Shown here one piece after another: positions 42,453 to 54,066 of a stretch of 64,000 bases of DNA; within the stretch, counting starts at the first letter, position 1, and each line of letters opens with the position of its first letter. Origin of the DNA: Solenopsis invicta (taxonomy: Eukaryota; Arthropoda; Insecta; Hymenoptera; Formicidae); NCBI RefSeq assembly GCF_016802725.1, contig NC_052665.1, positions 20,900,501 through 20,964,500 of the forward strand, read 5' to 3'. Both the position numbers and the translations under genes were made by a program. The notes under the pieces were generated by a model that worked only from the letters and a program-made list of their open reading frames with translations, was not told the origin of the DNA and ran no database searches.

Positions 42453-42984
42453 TGTTCGAGATCACGGGAATTCAAGCGCATCACGCTTATAACGCGTAGC
42501 CGCGCTCTTCCCGCTTGCGCGGCGGACCATTGCTTGCAAGCGGGAAAACTATGCTGTTGCCAAGTAGGAAATTCCATTTTCGGCAAACAATAACAGCAAG
42601 CCTTCTCGAGAGATCTACGGAAATCAGTAACCGTCGCATATTTACTGAATTCCTGCCGGGATCTTTCAAGGGGGATCGTTCCTTATATAAGGCACAAATA
42701 TCGCGCGCGCTTCGCAGTCGTTTGCGAGGTAATCTAGCACTCTTAAAATCGATACGTACACGTATTTGAAATAACAGTCCGGCTTACATCTCTTGGACTC
42801 AGATTTGGAAAACGATCAAGATATTGTAAATTCGCGCAAGTAAACAAGTTAAGTGTAGTAAATAAAAAAAAAGGCTTTTTCTTTAATTGTTCGAAGCTTT
42901 TATTTCGGGCATTTGCCCTTGTCGCCTTCCGCCGCTCTTTCTTATCACCGCCTCTCGCTCTCTTTACAACTCCTCTTGCGCACA
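42453..42984 (+). repeat. 5' LTR of BEL-2
   Basis: TGTTCGAGATCACGG...CTTGCGCACA. A TATATAAGG box lies near 42692. Confidence 0.92.
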
Positions 42985-43109
42985 TTTGTTGGTCCTTCGA
43001 GCTGGATCCTTTCGTTGCCGGTGCCGGTGTTTGAGTGAGTGCAGTGTCGGTGACGTGGTACGAGAATCCTGCAAGCAGTACCTTACCCATCGGTAAGTAA
43101 CAGTAAAAA

Positions 43110-46100
43110 ATGAGTCCGGTGGAGGATCTCATGCAGGCACAGCACGACTTGTTTGGGCTGCTTTCGCGATCGTACGAAAATATGAAGAAGGCAGGAGAAA
43201 CGAATATAACGCTCGGGCTATGGAAGCCCACCTCCAGATGTTGAAGGGTTATTGAAGTAAATTTGTGACACATCATGAGCAGTTGCTCATGGAGTACGGA
43301 GACGATCTTGAAGAGCACAAGTATGTGACGGAGGACTTGATGCTCAAGGCCGATATTTCTTACCATATACAAAAGGGCAAGTATCTGAACAACAAACGTG
43401 CGATAATTGGTCCGTGCAATTTGGCAGTCGCCGCGCCCGCTGTTACCGTCGCAGCAGCTGCTCCCGCCGTCGCGGTAGCGGCTCCCCTTGCTATGAAGTT
43501 ATCTCGCATCTCCATACTTTAGTTTTTTGGACGGTATGAAGACTGGCCAGCCTTTTGCGACCTCTTTATTTCTCTGGTAGTCCGCAACCCGTCCGCCACG
43601 TCGGTGGAGAAGCTGCGCTACGACTTGTTGAAGACGAGCCTGAAAGGGGAAAGCAGAACAAGTGACTCGACAACTGCCGACAACGGAAGCTAACTTTGAA
43701 CGTATCTGGCGTGCCTTGGTTGATCATTATGAGAACAGGAGACTCCTGGTGCGGTCCGACATCTCCAGGCTGTTGTCACTGACCAAGATGAAAAATGAAT
43801 CTGTTGCCGAGTTGCGCAAAATCTATCATTGCGTGCAGACCACCTTAGACTCATTGGAAGGGATCGGCTGACCCTTAGCGCGGAGTGACGATCTTTGCGT
43901 GCAGTTAATCACTGAACTTCTCGACACGGTATCGCGACGCAAGTGGGAGACACAGCTCAGCCGGACAACGGAACCACCGTCTCTCGATGAGTTGCTCGTT
44001 TTCGTTAGTCAACGGATGCGTACACTTGAGTAGCTTGCACCCGCGAAAAACGAAGCTAGCACGTCCAAGGCTAGCTCGAGTTCTGCCCGATCAAAGGCCG
44101 CGTTGCAAGTCCGTAAGCAGGAAAGTCAGCGAGGCCGCTGCTTCCTCTGCAATAGTGAACATTACGTGCGACAATGCAAGAAGTATCTCGGGAAGTCGGT
44201 GGCGGAGCGCAGGCAATACGTGGAGGCGAATAACTTGTGCGTGAACTGCTTTGGAAGGCATAAGTTAGCAGAATGCCCGTCGCAAAAAACGAGTTTATCG
44301 TGCAGTGAGCGTCACTACTTGACATTGCATGACGCCTTCTCGCCGTCGCGGCAGTCACGGTGCGCGCCACGATGCTAAGACCGACGGTGGCTGTCGCAAC
44401 GCTGATGATGACCGCGCGCGTCCGCGTAACCGACCGGCACGGCGTTGATTACTCCGCGCGGGCTCTGATCAATCCTGGGGCTAAGTCATCGCTGGTGACG
44501 GAGTCGCTGGCACAGCGACTTTGGTTGCCCTGCTCACATACTTCCGTGACGGTGTTCGGAGTCGGTGGTGTCTAGACGGGTGTTGCACGCGTTGACTTGC
44601 GCGTCTCGCCTCGCCAAGAGAGCTCTCCGATTGTCGTGTCGGCGCTGATCTTTTCTCGCATGCCGCTCTACGAGAGCGATAAGCGGGCAAACGTTTCCGG
44701 TTGTCCTTATCTCGCAGGCCTAACTTTCGCTGACCCGGAGTTTCTGAAGGCGGACCCAGTGGACATCCTCTTGAGTGCAAACGTGTATGCCGCCATCCTC
44801 CGGACCGGGCTGCGGAGGGGCGGACCTGGTTAGCCTGCGGCACAGCAGACATCACTGGGATGGCTTCTTGTGGGGCCCGTCGGCGCGGCGGAGACTCTTT
44901 CGCGTGCTTTGGCCTTGCATTGCCGTGTTGAGGACGACCTCATTTTTTTGGTGAGAGGATTTTGGCAGCAAGAGGAACTGTCTGTGGGACCGGCGCCTCT
45001 CACTCCGTTTGACCAGGAGTGTGAGAACCTCTTCCGTCGTTCGCACCGCCGACAGGACGACGGCCGCTACGTCGTTTGCCTCCCGGTGGTCAACCCGCTG
45101 CCTGACTTAACTGCCACAAGGCGCGCTGCCTTGCGTGATCTTACAGGGACGGAGAAGTGGTTCACTCGAGATGACCAACTGCGCGAGCTGTACCTCAACT
45201 TCATGCGGACGTACGAGAAACTCGGACATATGGTTCACTCGGACGCCGCAACGGGAACCCGAGTGAGCTATTTACCTCATCATGGTGTACTGCGTGAGGC
45301 CAACTCGACCACTAAACTGCGCGTGGTGTTCAATGGTTCTACAACGGTTTTCTCTGGAAAGTCACTGAATCGGAGCCTCTTGGTATGCCCGAATCTGTTA
45401 ACTTCACTCGCTGACGTCTTGCTACGCTGGCGATTGCATCGCTACGTCCTGGCCACGGACGTAAAGAAGATGTATCGCCAGATTCTGGTCCATCCTGAAA
45501 ACCGGGACCTCTAGCGCATCCTTTGGCGGTATAGCACCCGGGATGAAGTGGCTGAGTTCCGCCTGAACACCGTGACATACGGTTTAGCGTGTGCGCCGTT
45601 CCTGGCCATGCGCACTCTTCGCCAGCTGGCCGACCATGAAGCGGACAACTATCCGCTAGCTGCTCGTGCTCTACGCCAAAAAACGTCTACATGTATGACG
45701 TCTTGACAGGCGCCTCAAGCCTGGAGGAGGCGCTTGAGCTACGACGACAGCTGACCGACATGTGCATGGCGGGCGGCTTCCTCTTGCTCAAGTGGTCAGC
45801 TAACGAGACGCAAGTCTTGCAGGACATTCCGGCGGAACACCGCTTGTAGCAGGCGCTGCGAGACTGGGGACTGCACAAGACGCACGGAACCTTGGGCTTG
45901 CAGTAGCATCCCGCCACTGACGAATTTTCATTCGCCATTCCGGCGATCTCTCTGACCAAAGTGACGAAGTGGTCGGTGCTGTCCTTCACAGTCCGACTGT
46001 TTGATCCTTTAGGTTGGTTGGCGCCGGCTGTGTAAGCCAAGATTGCCTTCCAGTCGACTTGGCTGGTGAGTCTTGGCTGGGACGACCCTCTCGACAAGGC

Positions 46101-48262
46101 GGAGCTCCCACTTCTACAAAGTATGCAAGTTCCGCGACGACTGGATGCCGGTTTGTTGAGCGGCAACGCGGAGCTCCATGGCTTTGCCGACGCCTTGAAA
46201 CGCGCTCATGCCCCTGTCATCTATTTTCGGACTAGCTCCGGGGCGTCCTGGAGGACTTGCCTTGTTGCGGCCAGGACTAAGGTCGCACCCATAAAACCCG
46301 TGACGCTGCCTAAGTTGGAGTTGTGCGCCGCTACTCTGCTGGCTAGACTGGCGTCACACGTTTGCGCTACGCTCGGTCTCGACCGGACGGCGATGCACCT
46401 GTGGTCGGACTCAACGGTCGCTCTGGGCTGGATACGCGGCCACCCGACTCTGTAGAAGACCTTTGTGGCAAACTGCGTTGCTGAGATTCAGACCAAAGTC
46501 TCTGACGCTCAGTGGCATCATGTGCCTGGCCCGGAGAACCCAGCGGACTACGCGTCCCGCGGACTTGCGCCGGGAGAGCTGGTGCATCACTCGCTCTGGT
46601 AGCGAGGTCCACGTTGGCTCCGGGCGGAGTCGACGTCATGGCCTGATGCTGACCGAAGGACTCCCAGTGACGGCTGGCCGGAGGAGAGAGTTCACGCGCT
46701 AGCAGCTGAGACCACGCCCGCCGGCGTGGAAGAGCCTGCTGAGCTATTGCGCTTCTTGAGCTTCAGTCGCCTGCTGAGAGTGACATTGTAGTGCCGACGT
46801 TGGCTTCTTCTCAGACCGACTGCGGCGCCCGCGGCCTTGGAGGACGGCCGGGGTCGACGTGGACACGAGCTATTGACGGACAAGCTGGAGGAGGCGAGGT
46901 TGGCTTGGATTCGACAAGTCCAGGCTGACCATTACTAGATAGAGTTGGACGTCGTGCAGCGGGGTCAACCTCTGCCGGCGTCCAGCTCTCTTGCATAATT
47001 TACTCCCTTTTTAGATTACCAAGGTCTGCTGCGCGTGGAGGGTTGTCTCAAACACGCGCTTCTCGCTTATGACGAGCAACATTCGGCGCTGCTGCCTGGA
47101 GACTCATCTTGCCAGGCTGGTGGTGGAGGACTGCCACCAACGCACGTTGCACGGCAGAGTCCAGATAACCCTGGGGATGGTTTGTCAACGATACTGGATC
47201 CCCCGTGGACGAGCGGTGGTGAAGACGTGGCTGCGCCGTTGTGTGGTTTGCGTGCGATGGCGGGCGGCTATCCCCCAGCAGCAAATGGGCAGTCTTCCGC
47301 GGAAACGGGTAATCGCGGGGAGACCCTTCCTTGACACCGGCGTTGACTACGCCGGCCCAATTCAGCTACGAACGACCAAGGGACTAGGCTAACGGGCCTA
47401 CGAAGGGTTCATCGCAGTCTTCGTCTGCCTGTCTACCCGTGCCGTGCACCTAGAAGCGGTGTCCGACTACACTGCCAACGCTTTTTTGGCGGCCTTGCGT
47501 CGGTTCGTGTCGCGCCGTGGTCTCTGTCGCACACTCCGTAGCGATTGCGGAACAAACTTCGTCGGCGCCGACGCGCAATTGCGGAGTTTCTTCGCCCCTG
47601 GTAGCTCTGAATTGCGTTGGATCGTCAGACAGCTTGCAAGCGATTGTATTCAGTGGCAGTTTAATCTTCCATCGGTGCCTCATTTTGGCGGAATTTGGAA
47701 GGCCGCCGTAAAGTCCTTGAAGCACCACTTGCGGCAAGTGTTGGGTGACGCGACCCTAACGTTTGAGGAAATGAGCATCCTCCTCGCCCAGGTGGAAGCC
47801 TGTCTCAATTCGTGACCGCTCCAGGCGTTGTTCGACGATCCTGATGACATTGCCGCCCTCACGCCGGGTCATTCCTTGGTGGAATCTCCGCTGACGGCCG
47901 AGCCTGAGCCTTTGTTGCTAGAGTTGCCTGCTAACCACCTGACTCGCTGGCAGATTTTGCAGCAAATGCGGGACCATTTCTGGGAACGATGGTCCTGCGA
48001 GTATTTTCACTCCCTCATTTATAGACTGAAGTAGCGGAGGGAGGCCGCAGATTTTCGCGTGGGACGTCTGTGCCTCATCAGAAATGAGAGCATTCCCCCG
48101 TCACGTTGGCCACTCGCACGTATCGTACGAGTACACATGGGGGAAGACGGGCAGATCCACGTCGTCACTGTCTGGACGGCGGCATCAGAATTTACGCGAC
48201 CAGTTGTCAAACTTATATTGTTGCCGGTCAGCGAGAGCAAGACAAACAAGGGGTCGCTTGAC
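43110..48262 (+). pseudogene. BEL-2 gag-pol, near full length with scattered stops
   Basis: From ATG 43110 (MSPVEDLMQAQHDLFG). Gag: FFGRYEDWPAFCDLF (43530), LPTTEANFERIWRALVDHYE (43680), knuckles CFLCNSEHYVRQC and CVNCFGRHKLAEC (44140-44280). Protease: ALINPGAKSSLVTESLAQRL (44464), where the usual DxGA reads NPGA. RT: TTKLRVVFNGSTTVFSGK (45310), DVKKMYRQILVHPENRDL, TYGLACAPFLAMRTL; the YVDD box reads YMYDVL. RNase H: LELCAATLLARLASHVC, WSDSTVALGWIRGHP, HHVPGPENPADYASRGL. Integrase: H2C2 region about 47120-47260, DTGVDYAGPIQL, RSDCGTNFVGADAQL, VEACLNS. DUF5641-like end, stop 48262. One frame runs through most of it. The roughly dozen stops are mainly TAG or TGA at Gln and Arg positions, and there are shifts near 45690 and 47120. 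Confidence 0.88.
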
Positions 48263-48560
48263 TAGCGCCGGGAGCGGTCTCCTTATCACGTTTAATTTTC
48301 TGCATCTCGCTCGTACCCCCTTCCGTCGTTTGTCAAATTAACGCTCACCGTTTGCTAAAATTTATTCGCTCGGGACTATATCGCCTATTGAGCTGCCAAG
48401 CGAGCGAACGTTGCGCGCTCGGGATCGCTCAGCTGACGCGCTTGAGTAGGCAAAGTTTACGGCCACGCGAGAGAGCCGAATTTAAGGGTGAGCAATGCAA
48501 AGGGGTCCGGGGGGATCTCAGCCTGAGCCGATCGCCCTGGCTCGGGCGAGACGGGCGGGA

Positions 48561-49091
48561 TGTTCGAAATCACGGGAATTCAAGCGCATCACGCTTATAA
48601 TGCGTGGCCGCGCTCTTCTCACTCGCGCGGCGGACCGTTGCTTGCGAGCGAGAAAACTGTGCTGTTGCCAAGTAGCAAATTCCATTTTTGGTAAACAATA
48701 ACAGCGAGCCTTTTCAAGAGATCTACGGAAATCAGTAACCGTCGCATATTTACTGAATTCCTGCCGGGATCTTTCGAAGGGGATCGTTGCTTATATAAGG
48801 CACAAACATCGCGCGCGCTCCGCAGTTGTTTGCAAGGTAATCTAGCGCTCTTAGAATCAATACGTACACGGACTGTTATTTGAAATCGGCTTACGTCTCT
48901 TGGACTCAGATTTGGAGAACAATCAAGATATTGTAAATTCGCGCAGTTAAACGAGTTAAGCATAGTGAATAGAAAAAAGGGCTTTTTCTTCAAATGTTCG
49001 AAGCTTTTATTTCGGGCATTTGCACTTGTCGCCTCACGCCGCTTCTTCTTATCACCGCCTCTCGCTCTCTTTACAACTCCTCTTGCGCACA
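48561..49091 (+). repeat. 3' LTR of BEL-2
   Basis: TGTTCGAAATCACGG...CTTGCGCACA, homologous over its whole length to 42453-42984. Confidence 0.92.
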
Positions 49092-50121
49092 TCGAGCATT
49101 GGTGTAAAAGTTGTAAAATTTGTCTTGCTAAGAAAGGTCTTTCAGATAAAAAAAAGTCTGTCTTTCAGATTTATAATGCAGGGGCACGTTTTGAAAAAAT
49201 TTAATTGGAGATATTAGGTCCAATACCAATTTCTTCTTCTGGAAATAGATATTTGTTAGTGGTTATAGATATAGATTGTTTTACTAAATGGGTGGAGACT
49301 TTTCCGTTAAAAAATATTAGGGCTAAGACCGTTGCAGAAGTTTTTGTAAATTAAGTGGTAGCTAGATTTGGTGTTCCACTAGAATTGCATACAGACTAAG
49401 GAAGGAATTTCGAATCACGAATGTTCTTGGAACTGACTCAATGTTGGGAATCAGAAAGACAAGAACTACTCAACTTTATCCACAATCGAATGGAACGCCA
49501 ACATCAAACAATGTTGAATTATTTAGCGAAACTTGTTTCTGAAAATTAAAGAAATTGGGATCGTTGGCTTCCTTTAGGTTTATTAGCGTATAGATCTTTT
49601 AAACATGAAACCACCGGTTTTACTCCTTCAGAATTATGTTTAGGTCGAGAATTGAGACTACCTCTAGATCTTCTTCAAGGTTGTCTTCCGGATTTTCAAG
49701 AAACATCTTCAGTTACGAATTATTACAATAACCTTAAAAAAAATTAATTTATCTTTTAATTTAACGAAAGAACGTACAGAGATAAAATCTCAGAGAATTA
49801 AAGTGTGATACAATCGGAAAGTTAAGCAATTAAATTTTGAAGTTAGACAAAAAATCTGGTTGTTTAATCTTCGAAGGAAACTGGGAAAAGCTTCTAAACT
49901 TCAAAGTAATTCTTATCAAATTGTTAGAAAATTAATGTTGTTTATTGCATTCAAAAATCTAGTAGGCATAAAAATAAGATAGTTCATTTAGATAGGTTAG
50001 CTTTTTTTTGAAAAATAATCGCTTTAAGGAATTTTTGTGCCGACAATCAAGAGCCCGTGGGAAGCAAAAGTAAAGTTCTGAAAAGAATAGAGGGTCGTCA
50101 CTTTATTTGAGATTATTTGAG

Positions 50122-50393
50122 ACGACGCTCGGTAACCTGAGGCAGGAGGCCAGGTTAGAGCAGAAGATCGTCGAGTAAATTGTAATTGTAAAAGTGAACG
50201 ACGCTTAGTGACTTGTAGCAGAAGCTTAGGATAGAGCAGAAAGTCGTTAAATAGATTGTAACTACAGAAGTAGACGACGCTTGGTAACTTGTGGCAGAAG
50301 CTTAGGGTAAAGCAAAAATTTGTTATCTTAATCTAGATCACAGAAAACGACGCTCGGTAACTCGTGGTCCGGAGTAGAGCAGAAGGTCGTCGT
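50122..50393 (+). repeat. Four ~75-bp tandem repeats in the Gypsy-2 3' UTR
   Basis: Units start with ACGACGCT at 50122, 50198, 50274 and 50347 and continue with a shared GGTAACTTGTGGCAGAAGC core and RAGAGCAGAA. Units 1 and 4 end in TCGTCG, complementary to their start. They are absent from Gypsy-1. Confidence 0.85.
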
Positions 50394-50597
50394 ATTAGAA
50401 TCTTGTGCGCAAAAGTTTTGTTTTAGATAAAAGAAAGTAAAAAAATTGACTTTAAAAAATTTTTCTTTTGCAAGGTTTAATTATTTTGAGTGAAATATTT
50501 GTCGGATATTGTTTTTTTTTTTTTTTAGTTATAAGTCTTATTTGAGACGACGATTTTTGTGTGAAGGATTGTTGTAATTTTACTTATTTTAAGAAGA

Positions 50598-50899
50598 CCA
50601 CCTTGCCCAGGTTGTTGATTTGAAGTTTTCCCGTGGGCCATAGGGCAAATGCCGAGGCGGAGATTTGGGGTGCCTTACAGGCGTTGAGTCTTCGAGTGTT
50701 TATTCCCCCCCCCCCCACTTTGTCTGAAGAAATAAGAAAGAAGTGGTCAAGACTCAAGACTAAAAGTGAGATCGAGCCATTTACAAACAAAATTACGCAG
50801 CTCAAAAGTTCCTATACAGCAACTTGGGAAGAGCAAGGGGTCATAAAAGCCTTACGGGAACTCTTTGGGTTGTCGGGACAACTTGAAAAAGGGGGGCAG
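50598..50899 (+). other. Gypsy-2 3' UTR stem, poly(C) and polypurine tract
   Basis: CCACC+TTGCCC (50598-50608) against GGGCAA (50643-50648) and GGCGG (50656-50660), then 12 C at 50705-50716, then the polypurine tract ending 50899. Counterpart of 10436-10764 in Gypsy-1. A 99-codon ORF here is not a gene. Confidence 0.7.
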
Positions 50900-51132
50900 T
50901 GTTACGACCGTGTATATTTGAATATTGCGTGAATGTTGTTGGGCTTCGAATAATTAAAAAAAGAACTGTTGTTTGTTACCGACGGTTGTTGTTGTGTTCC
51001 GACTTTCGGTTTGACAGCTTGTCAAATTAGTAAAGTCATTCTTAAAATAAAAGTCTGCTCTTTATTTGCGAACGCGCTTGTTATAGTAGTGCGCAAGTGC
51101 GATAGTACGACACAACCTCTTCGATCATAACA
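50900..51132 (+). repeat. 3' LTR of Gypsy-2 (233 bp)
   Basis: TGTTACGACC...GATCATAACA, homologous to 36956-37190. Confidence 0.92.
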
Positions 51133-51339
51133 ATATGAAAGCCGCGTTTGATTCTATGGACAGAGGGGTGTTGGAGAGAGCAACGAGGGAGAGGAAAATT
51201 AGCGAGGGTTTAGTATAGAGGTGTAAGAAGGTGCTGAGGGAGACTAGGAGCAGAGTGAGGATAAGAGGAGAAGTAAGCGAGGTGTTTTGGACGGAGAGGG
51301 GGGTTACACAAGGGTGTCCGCTAAGTCCAGGGCTATTTA
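51133..51339 (+). pseudogene. LINE-A reverse transcriptase (part 4)
   Basis: MKAAFDSMDRGVLERATRER continues the RT palm from part 3, then TERGVTQGCPLSPGLF, the conserved box before the YADD region. One TAG near 51217. It stops at the mariner target TA (51338-51339). Confidence 0.85.
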
Positions 51340-51370
51340 TTAAGTGTTGAATTTAATTCCTACCGTTTTT

Positions 51371-51550
51371 TTATCTATAAAATCGATTTATTTTGAAAAG
51401 AAATATACTGAATTCCTTAATCAAATAATTTTCTTCATTTTTTACTACTTTTTCCCATCTTTCCAGCAACAAGGCAATCCTACGACGGTAAAAGGCAGTA
51501 TCTTTCGAGGCAATCCATTCATTCACCCATTTTTGGATTTTGTTGTAACT
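51371..51550 (-). pseudogene. Mariner transposase C-terminus
   Basis: Reads KIQKWVNEWIASKDTAFY then RRRIALLLERWEKVVKNE, the usual end of mariner transposases, in a frame that continues the part at 61802-62675 once the hAT is removed. Confidence 0.85.
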
Positions 51551-51972
51551 AGAAAAGCAGGGATGGGAAGTAACGAACTCGTTACTTGTAACGAAGTTAC
51601 AGTTAGTGTTAGAAACAAGCGAATAAATATTATAACTATTTTTTTCGGAAACGGAACGCAGGAAAAGATGAGAATTAATCACAATATAAAAATTTTATTG
51701 TAATATTTAATAATAATAATGAATAAGAAAAGGACAGAACAATCTTTAACTTTCTTCGCATAACGTTTACAATAAATTAAAAAGAAGGAAAGAAAGATAG
51801 ACACATGGAATGCAAAGTAAAAACAAAAATAATAAAAGACACAAAAAAACAACGAATGAGAAACAGAGAGACAGAGACAATAAATAAAAGATGAAATGAG
51901 AGATAGAGATTTCGTTAAATGAAAGGAAACTATCTGAATGATTTAAAAACAATTTAAATAATAGTTGAAAAT

Positions 51973-52149
51973 GTCTGTAAGATATTATTAATCTTCAGAC
52001 GAACTCTTTAAACGATAAATGTTAGTAAGATTTTAAAACTCTTCTAACGAACAATTGTATACTTTAATGTGTCTGTAAGATCGTTATCTTCAGACGAACA
52101 TATGAGATGAAGAAAATGTCTGTCGGACTTATGTGGTCCTCAGACGAAC
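51973..52149. repeat. Four tandem covarying hairpins near the hAT 5' end
   Basis: Hairpins at 51973-52000, 52021-52048, 52071-52095 and 52118-52145. The lower stem is GTCTG/CAGAC in units 1, 3 and 4 and GTTAG/CTAAC in unit 2. A bulged T follows, then the upper stem AAGA(T)/(A)TCTT in units 1-3 and GGAC/GTCC in unit 4. Each hairpin is followed at once by GAAC. Unit spacing is 48, 50 and 47 bases. Confidence 0.9.
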
Positions 52150-52992
52150 GACTGACCTGACTCAAGAATCGTATCAAGAGCTTCTTCGTAGTACTACGAG
52201 AATTTCCCTTCCTATTTGAGAATAGCGTGCACGCAAGAAAGAATCTCACTATGAAAGAAACGAAAAGGATCGTATTTGATCCGCCGGCCATGAGAATCAT
52301 CGATCGAAAGAGAGATTGTAAATAATCAACGTTGCTAAGTGAGGGTTGCTAGGCGAGTTATCCACACCGTCGTCGGAGTGAACTAAGCGTCTCCTTAATC
52401 ATTCACACATTGCTGAGCGTTTTAGCGCTCTTTTTGAACAGTTAGAGTTACCTTTTTTTGGTAACTGTAACTTAACTTCGTTCCTTTTTTCCAACTGTAA
52501 CTATAAACTTAACTTAGTTACATTATTTGTGTAACTAATAACTAAATTAATAGTTATTTTTATAGTTACTTTACATATTTCAAACTTATTTGCCAATTTA
52601 GATAGCATTTGCAAACATCACCCGAGTGGCGTCGTGTATCATTTTATCTTTATTTAACAATCGGTAAACAACAAGGATAAAATGATATATATGAGGGTAC
52701 TTAATGATGTTTTCGAACACACTTTAATGTGATTTGTTAGACCTAAAAGAATACACTAATAGCAGTGAGCGCTCACTCAACTACTGAGTTTGCTGAACGC
52801 AGCCACTGTTGCTCGATGCAGTGACAATTTTACGTTCTATGCTTCTTATGTGATCCGAGAGAAGTGTGATGAGAGATAATGTGATCCAAGAGAAAGTTCT
52901 GTCTAGAAAGGTACACGTGACAGTGAACGGTTATATGTATTACGAGTTATATGTATACATTTGGCAGCCCCGTACTAGTAGTCACAGTTTAC

Positions 52993-53250
52993 AAGTTATT
53001 TACATGTAGATACACGATTGTATGTACGTGTAGGGCCCGGATATTCAAGTACAATTCCGGGATGCTCGCGGAGAATCACTGCGTGTTGTGTGATCGTCTA
53101 GCTGGTCTATCGTGTACATGTGATAATCAGCCAGCAGAGAATTGGACGATCACACAACACGCAGTGATTCTCCGCGAGCATCCCGGAATCGTACTTGAAT
53201 ATCCGGGCCCTACACGTACATACAATCGTGTATCTACGTGTAAATAACTT
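52993..53250. repeat. Long near-perfect inverted repeat (106-bp arms, 46-bp loop)
   Basis: 52993-53098 is the reverse complement of 53145-53250 with only a couple of mismatches, and weaker pairing extends ~25 bases further out. It is richer in GC than the surrounding hAT sequence. It may be a foldback MITE; no clear target duplication found. Confidence 0.9.
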
Positions 53251-53835
53251 ATAACCTGTAACTACTGTAGTGATTCCTGTAGTGTCACTAGTGTTACGTT
53301 ATTGAGAAGATCATTCTGTTCGAAGTACTTTTGCTTTATTTATATAAGAATCAAGGTAAGTTAATATATATTTTTTTAACTAAATTAATTTAAAGTTAAT
53401 AACATTAATTTTTAATTACATTAATAGTGACATAAACCAAAAATTAAACTAGTTAAACATTGTATTACAATTAAATTAATTTAATTTCAATTAAAAGTTA
53501 ATTTATAAAGCATTAATATTAAATTATATATAAAATTTCATTATTTTTTAAAGTCAAAATATTTAAAAAATAACAAGGCAATTATGGATCATTAAATAAA
53601 TTTATCATTTTATAAATTAAGTTTATATAAAATAACAAAAAATATTTTTTATTTGGAAATGATCGAATTTTTTGAATATTGCTTTACTTTTACATAAATA
53701 AATTTTTAACTAAAAAAAAATAAATTCAACTTTATGTTTTAAAAATAATTAGCTAATGTTAAAAATTACCTAAATTAAAAATTATTAATTTTGTTGTTTT
53801 ATTTCTAATTTTTTAATTAGTTACTACTTCTGATA

Positions 53836-54066
53836 ATGGACGAAATAATGGCCGAGAATACATTAGAACTGAGGCTGCAAACAGACCCACAGTCTTCAAA
53901 AGAGACTAAAGAGAAAATATTATGGCCAGCATATGCAGAGGCATTCGAGGTGCAGGAAGAATTGGGAAATGAGAAAAATTTAGCACTTTTGTGTAAAATT
54001 TGTATTGAAAAAAAAATTATACATGCTAGCAGAACTTCAACAGCAAACTTAAGAAAACATTTAACT
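53836..54066 (+). pseudogene. hAT transposase exon 1 (BED zinc finger)
   Basis: Opens at ATG 53836, shortly after an acceptor-like TTAATTAG. The product begins MDEIMAENTLELRLQTD and carries a BED-type DNA-binding finger: WPAYAEAFEV, then CKICIEKKIIH, then TSTANLRKHL (C-x2-C...H). It stops soon after the finger because the frame runs into intron-like sequence with a possible GT donor near 54067. In hAT transposases this domain binds the element ends. Confidence 0.75.

Larger units (their letters stand above)
42453..49091 (+). mobile_element. BEL/Pao retrotransposon BEL-2, full length, TSD TCGAG
   Basis: LTRs of 532 and 531 bp, TCGAG at 42448-42452 and 49092-49096, primer site at 42990, gag and pol in BEL/Pao order, purine-rich GAGACGGGCGGGA before the 3' LTR. 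LTR identity is roughly 90 percent by eye, mostly transitions, so it is older than Gypsy-1. It inserted into the integrase finger of Gypsy-2. It is distinct from BEL-1 (different LTRs, GC-richer coding). Confidence 0.93.
38594..50011 (+). pseudogene. Gypsy-2 pol, many stops, interrupted by a solo LTR and BEL-2
   Basis: Aligns with Gypsy-1 Pol from KLGLVEL to LDRLAFF at 50011. Protease box is RINTNSNVSVL (catalytic Asp lost). RT: 39240-39600 (FRKLNAVTK, WFCTLDLKSGY, then a stop), interrupted after QFI at 39600, resumes at 40807 (VKLFGFYNARATF), with an intact YLDD (CLVYLDDVIIF). RNase H at 41320-41700 (FILDTDASNHGLGAVLSQ). Integrase finger split by BEL-2 exactly at KQDVE/EHWCKSCKIC. Integrase core 49200-49560 with stops at Q codons and a deletion before MERQHQ. 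Most stops derive from CAA, CAG or TGG codons by single transitions. Confidence 0.82.
36956..51132 (+). mobile_element. Ty3/Gypsy retrotransposon Gypsy-2 (14.2 kb with nested insertions)
   Basis: LTRs of 235 and 233 bp, a degenerate primer site (TGGGGACTCGTCCGATC), gag, frameshift signal, pol, polypurine tract (AAAAGGGGGGCAG) and 3' LTR. It is the same lineage as Gypsy-1: gag starts alike (PRRGICTRSS versus PRKGMCTRSS), pol aligns throughout, and the 3' UTRs share a stem and a poly(C). It interrupts LINE-A within FVD/MKAAFD. The duplicated target bases are no longer recognisable (GTAG versus ATAT). Nested inside are a MITE (37509-37793), a solo LTR (39601-40806), an odd 0.3-kb insert (42045-42370) and BEL-2 (42453-49091). 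Gag and pol are heavily mutated. Confidence 0.9.

Noticed and set aside
44597..44833. Separate short gene
   Set aside because: It is the protease/RT linker of BEL-2 in the main pol frame, bounded by stop mutations.
38594..50011. Strand-biased hypermutation (RIP- or APOBEC-like) of Gypsy-2
   Set aside because: Stops arise from both C-to-T (CAA, CAG) and G-to-A (TGG) changes on the same strand, as ordinary transition-biased decay would give.
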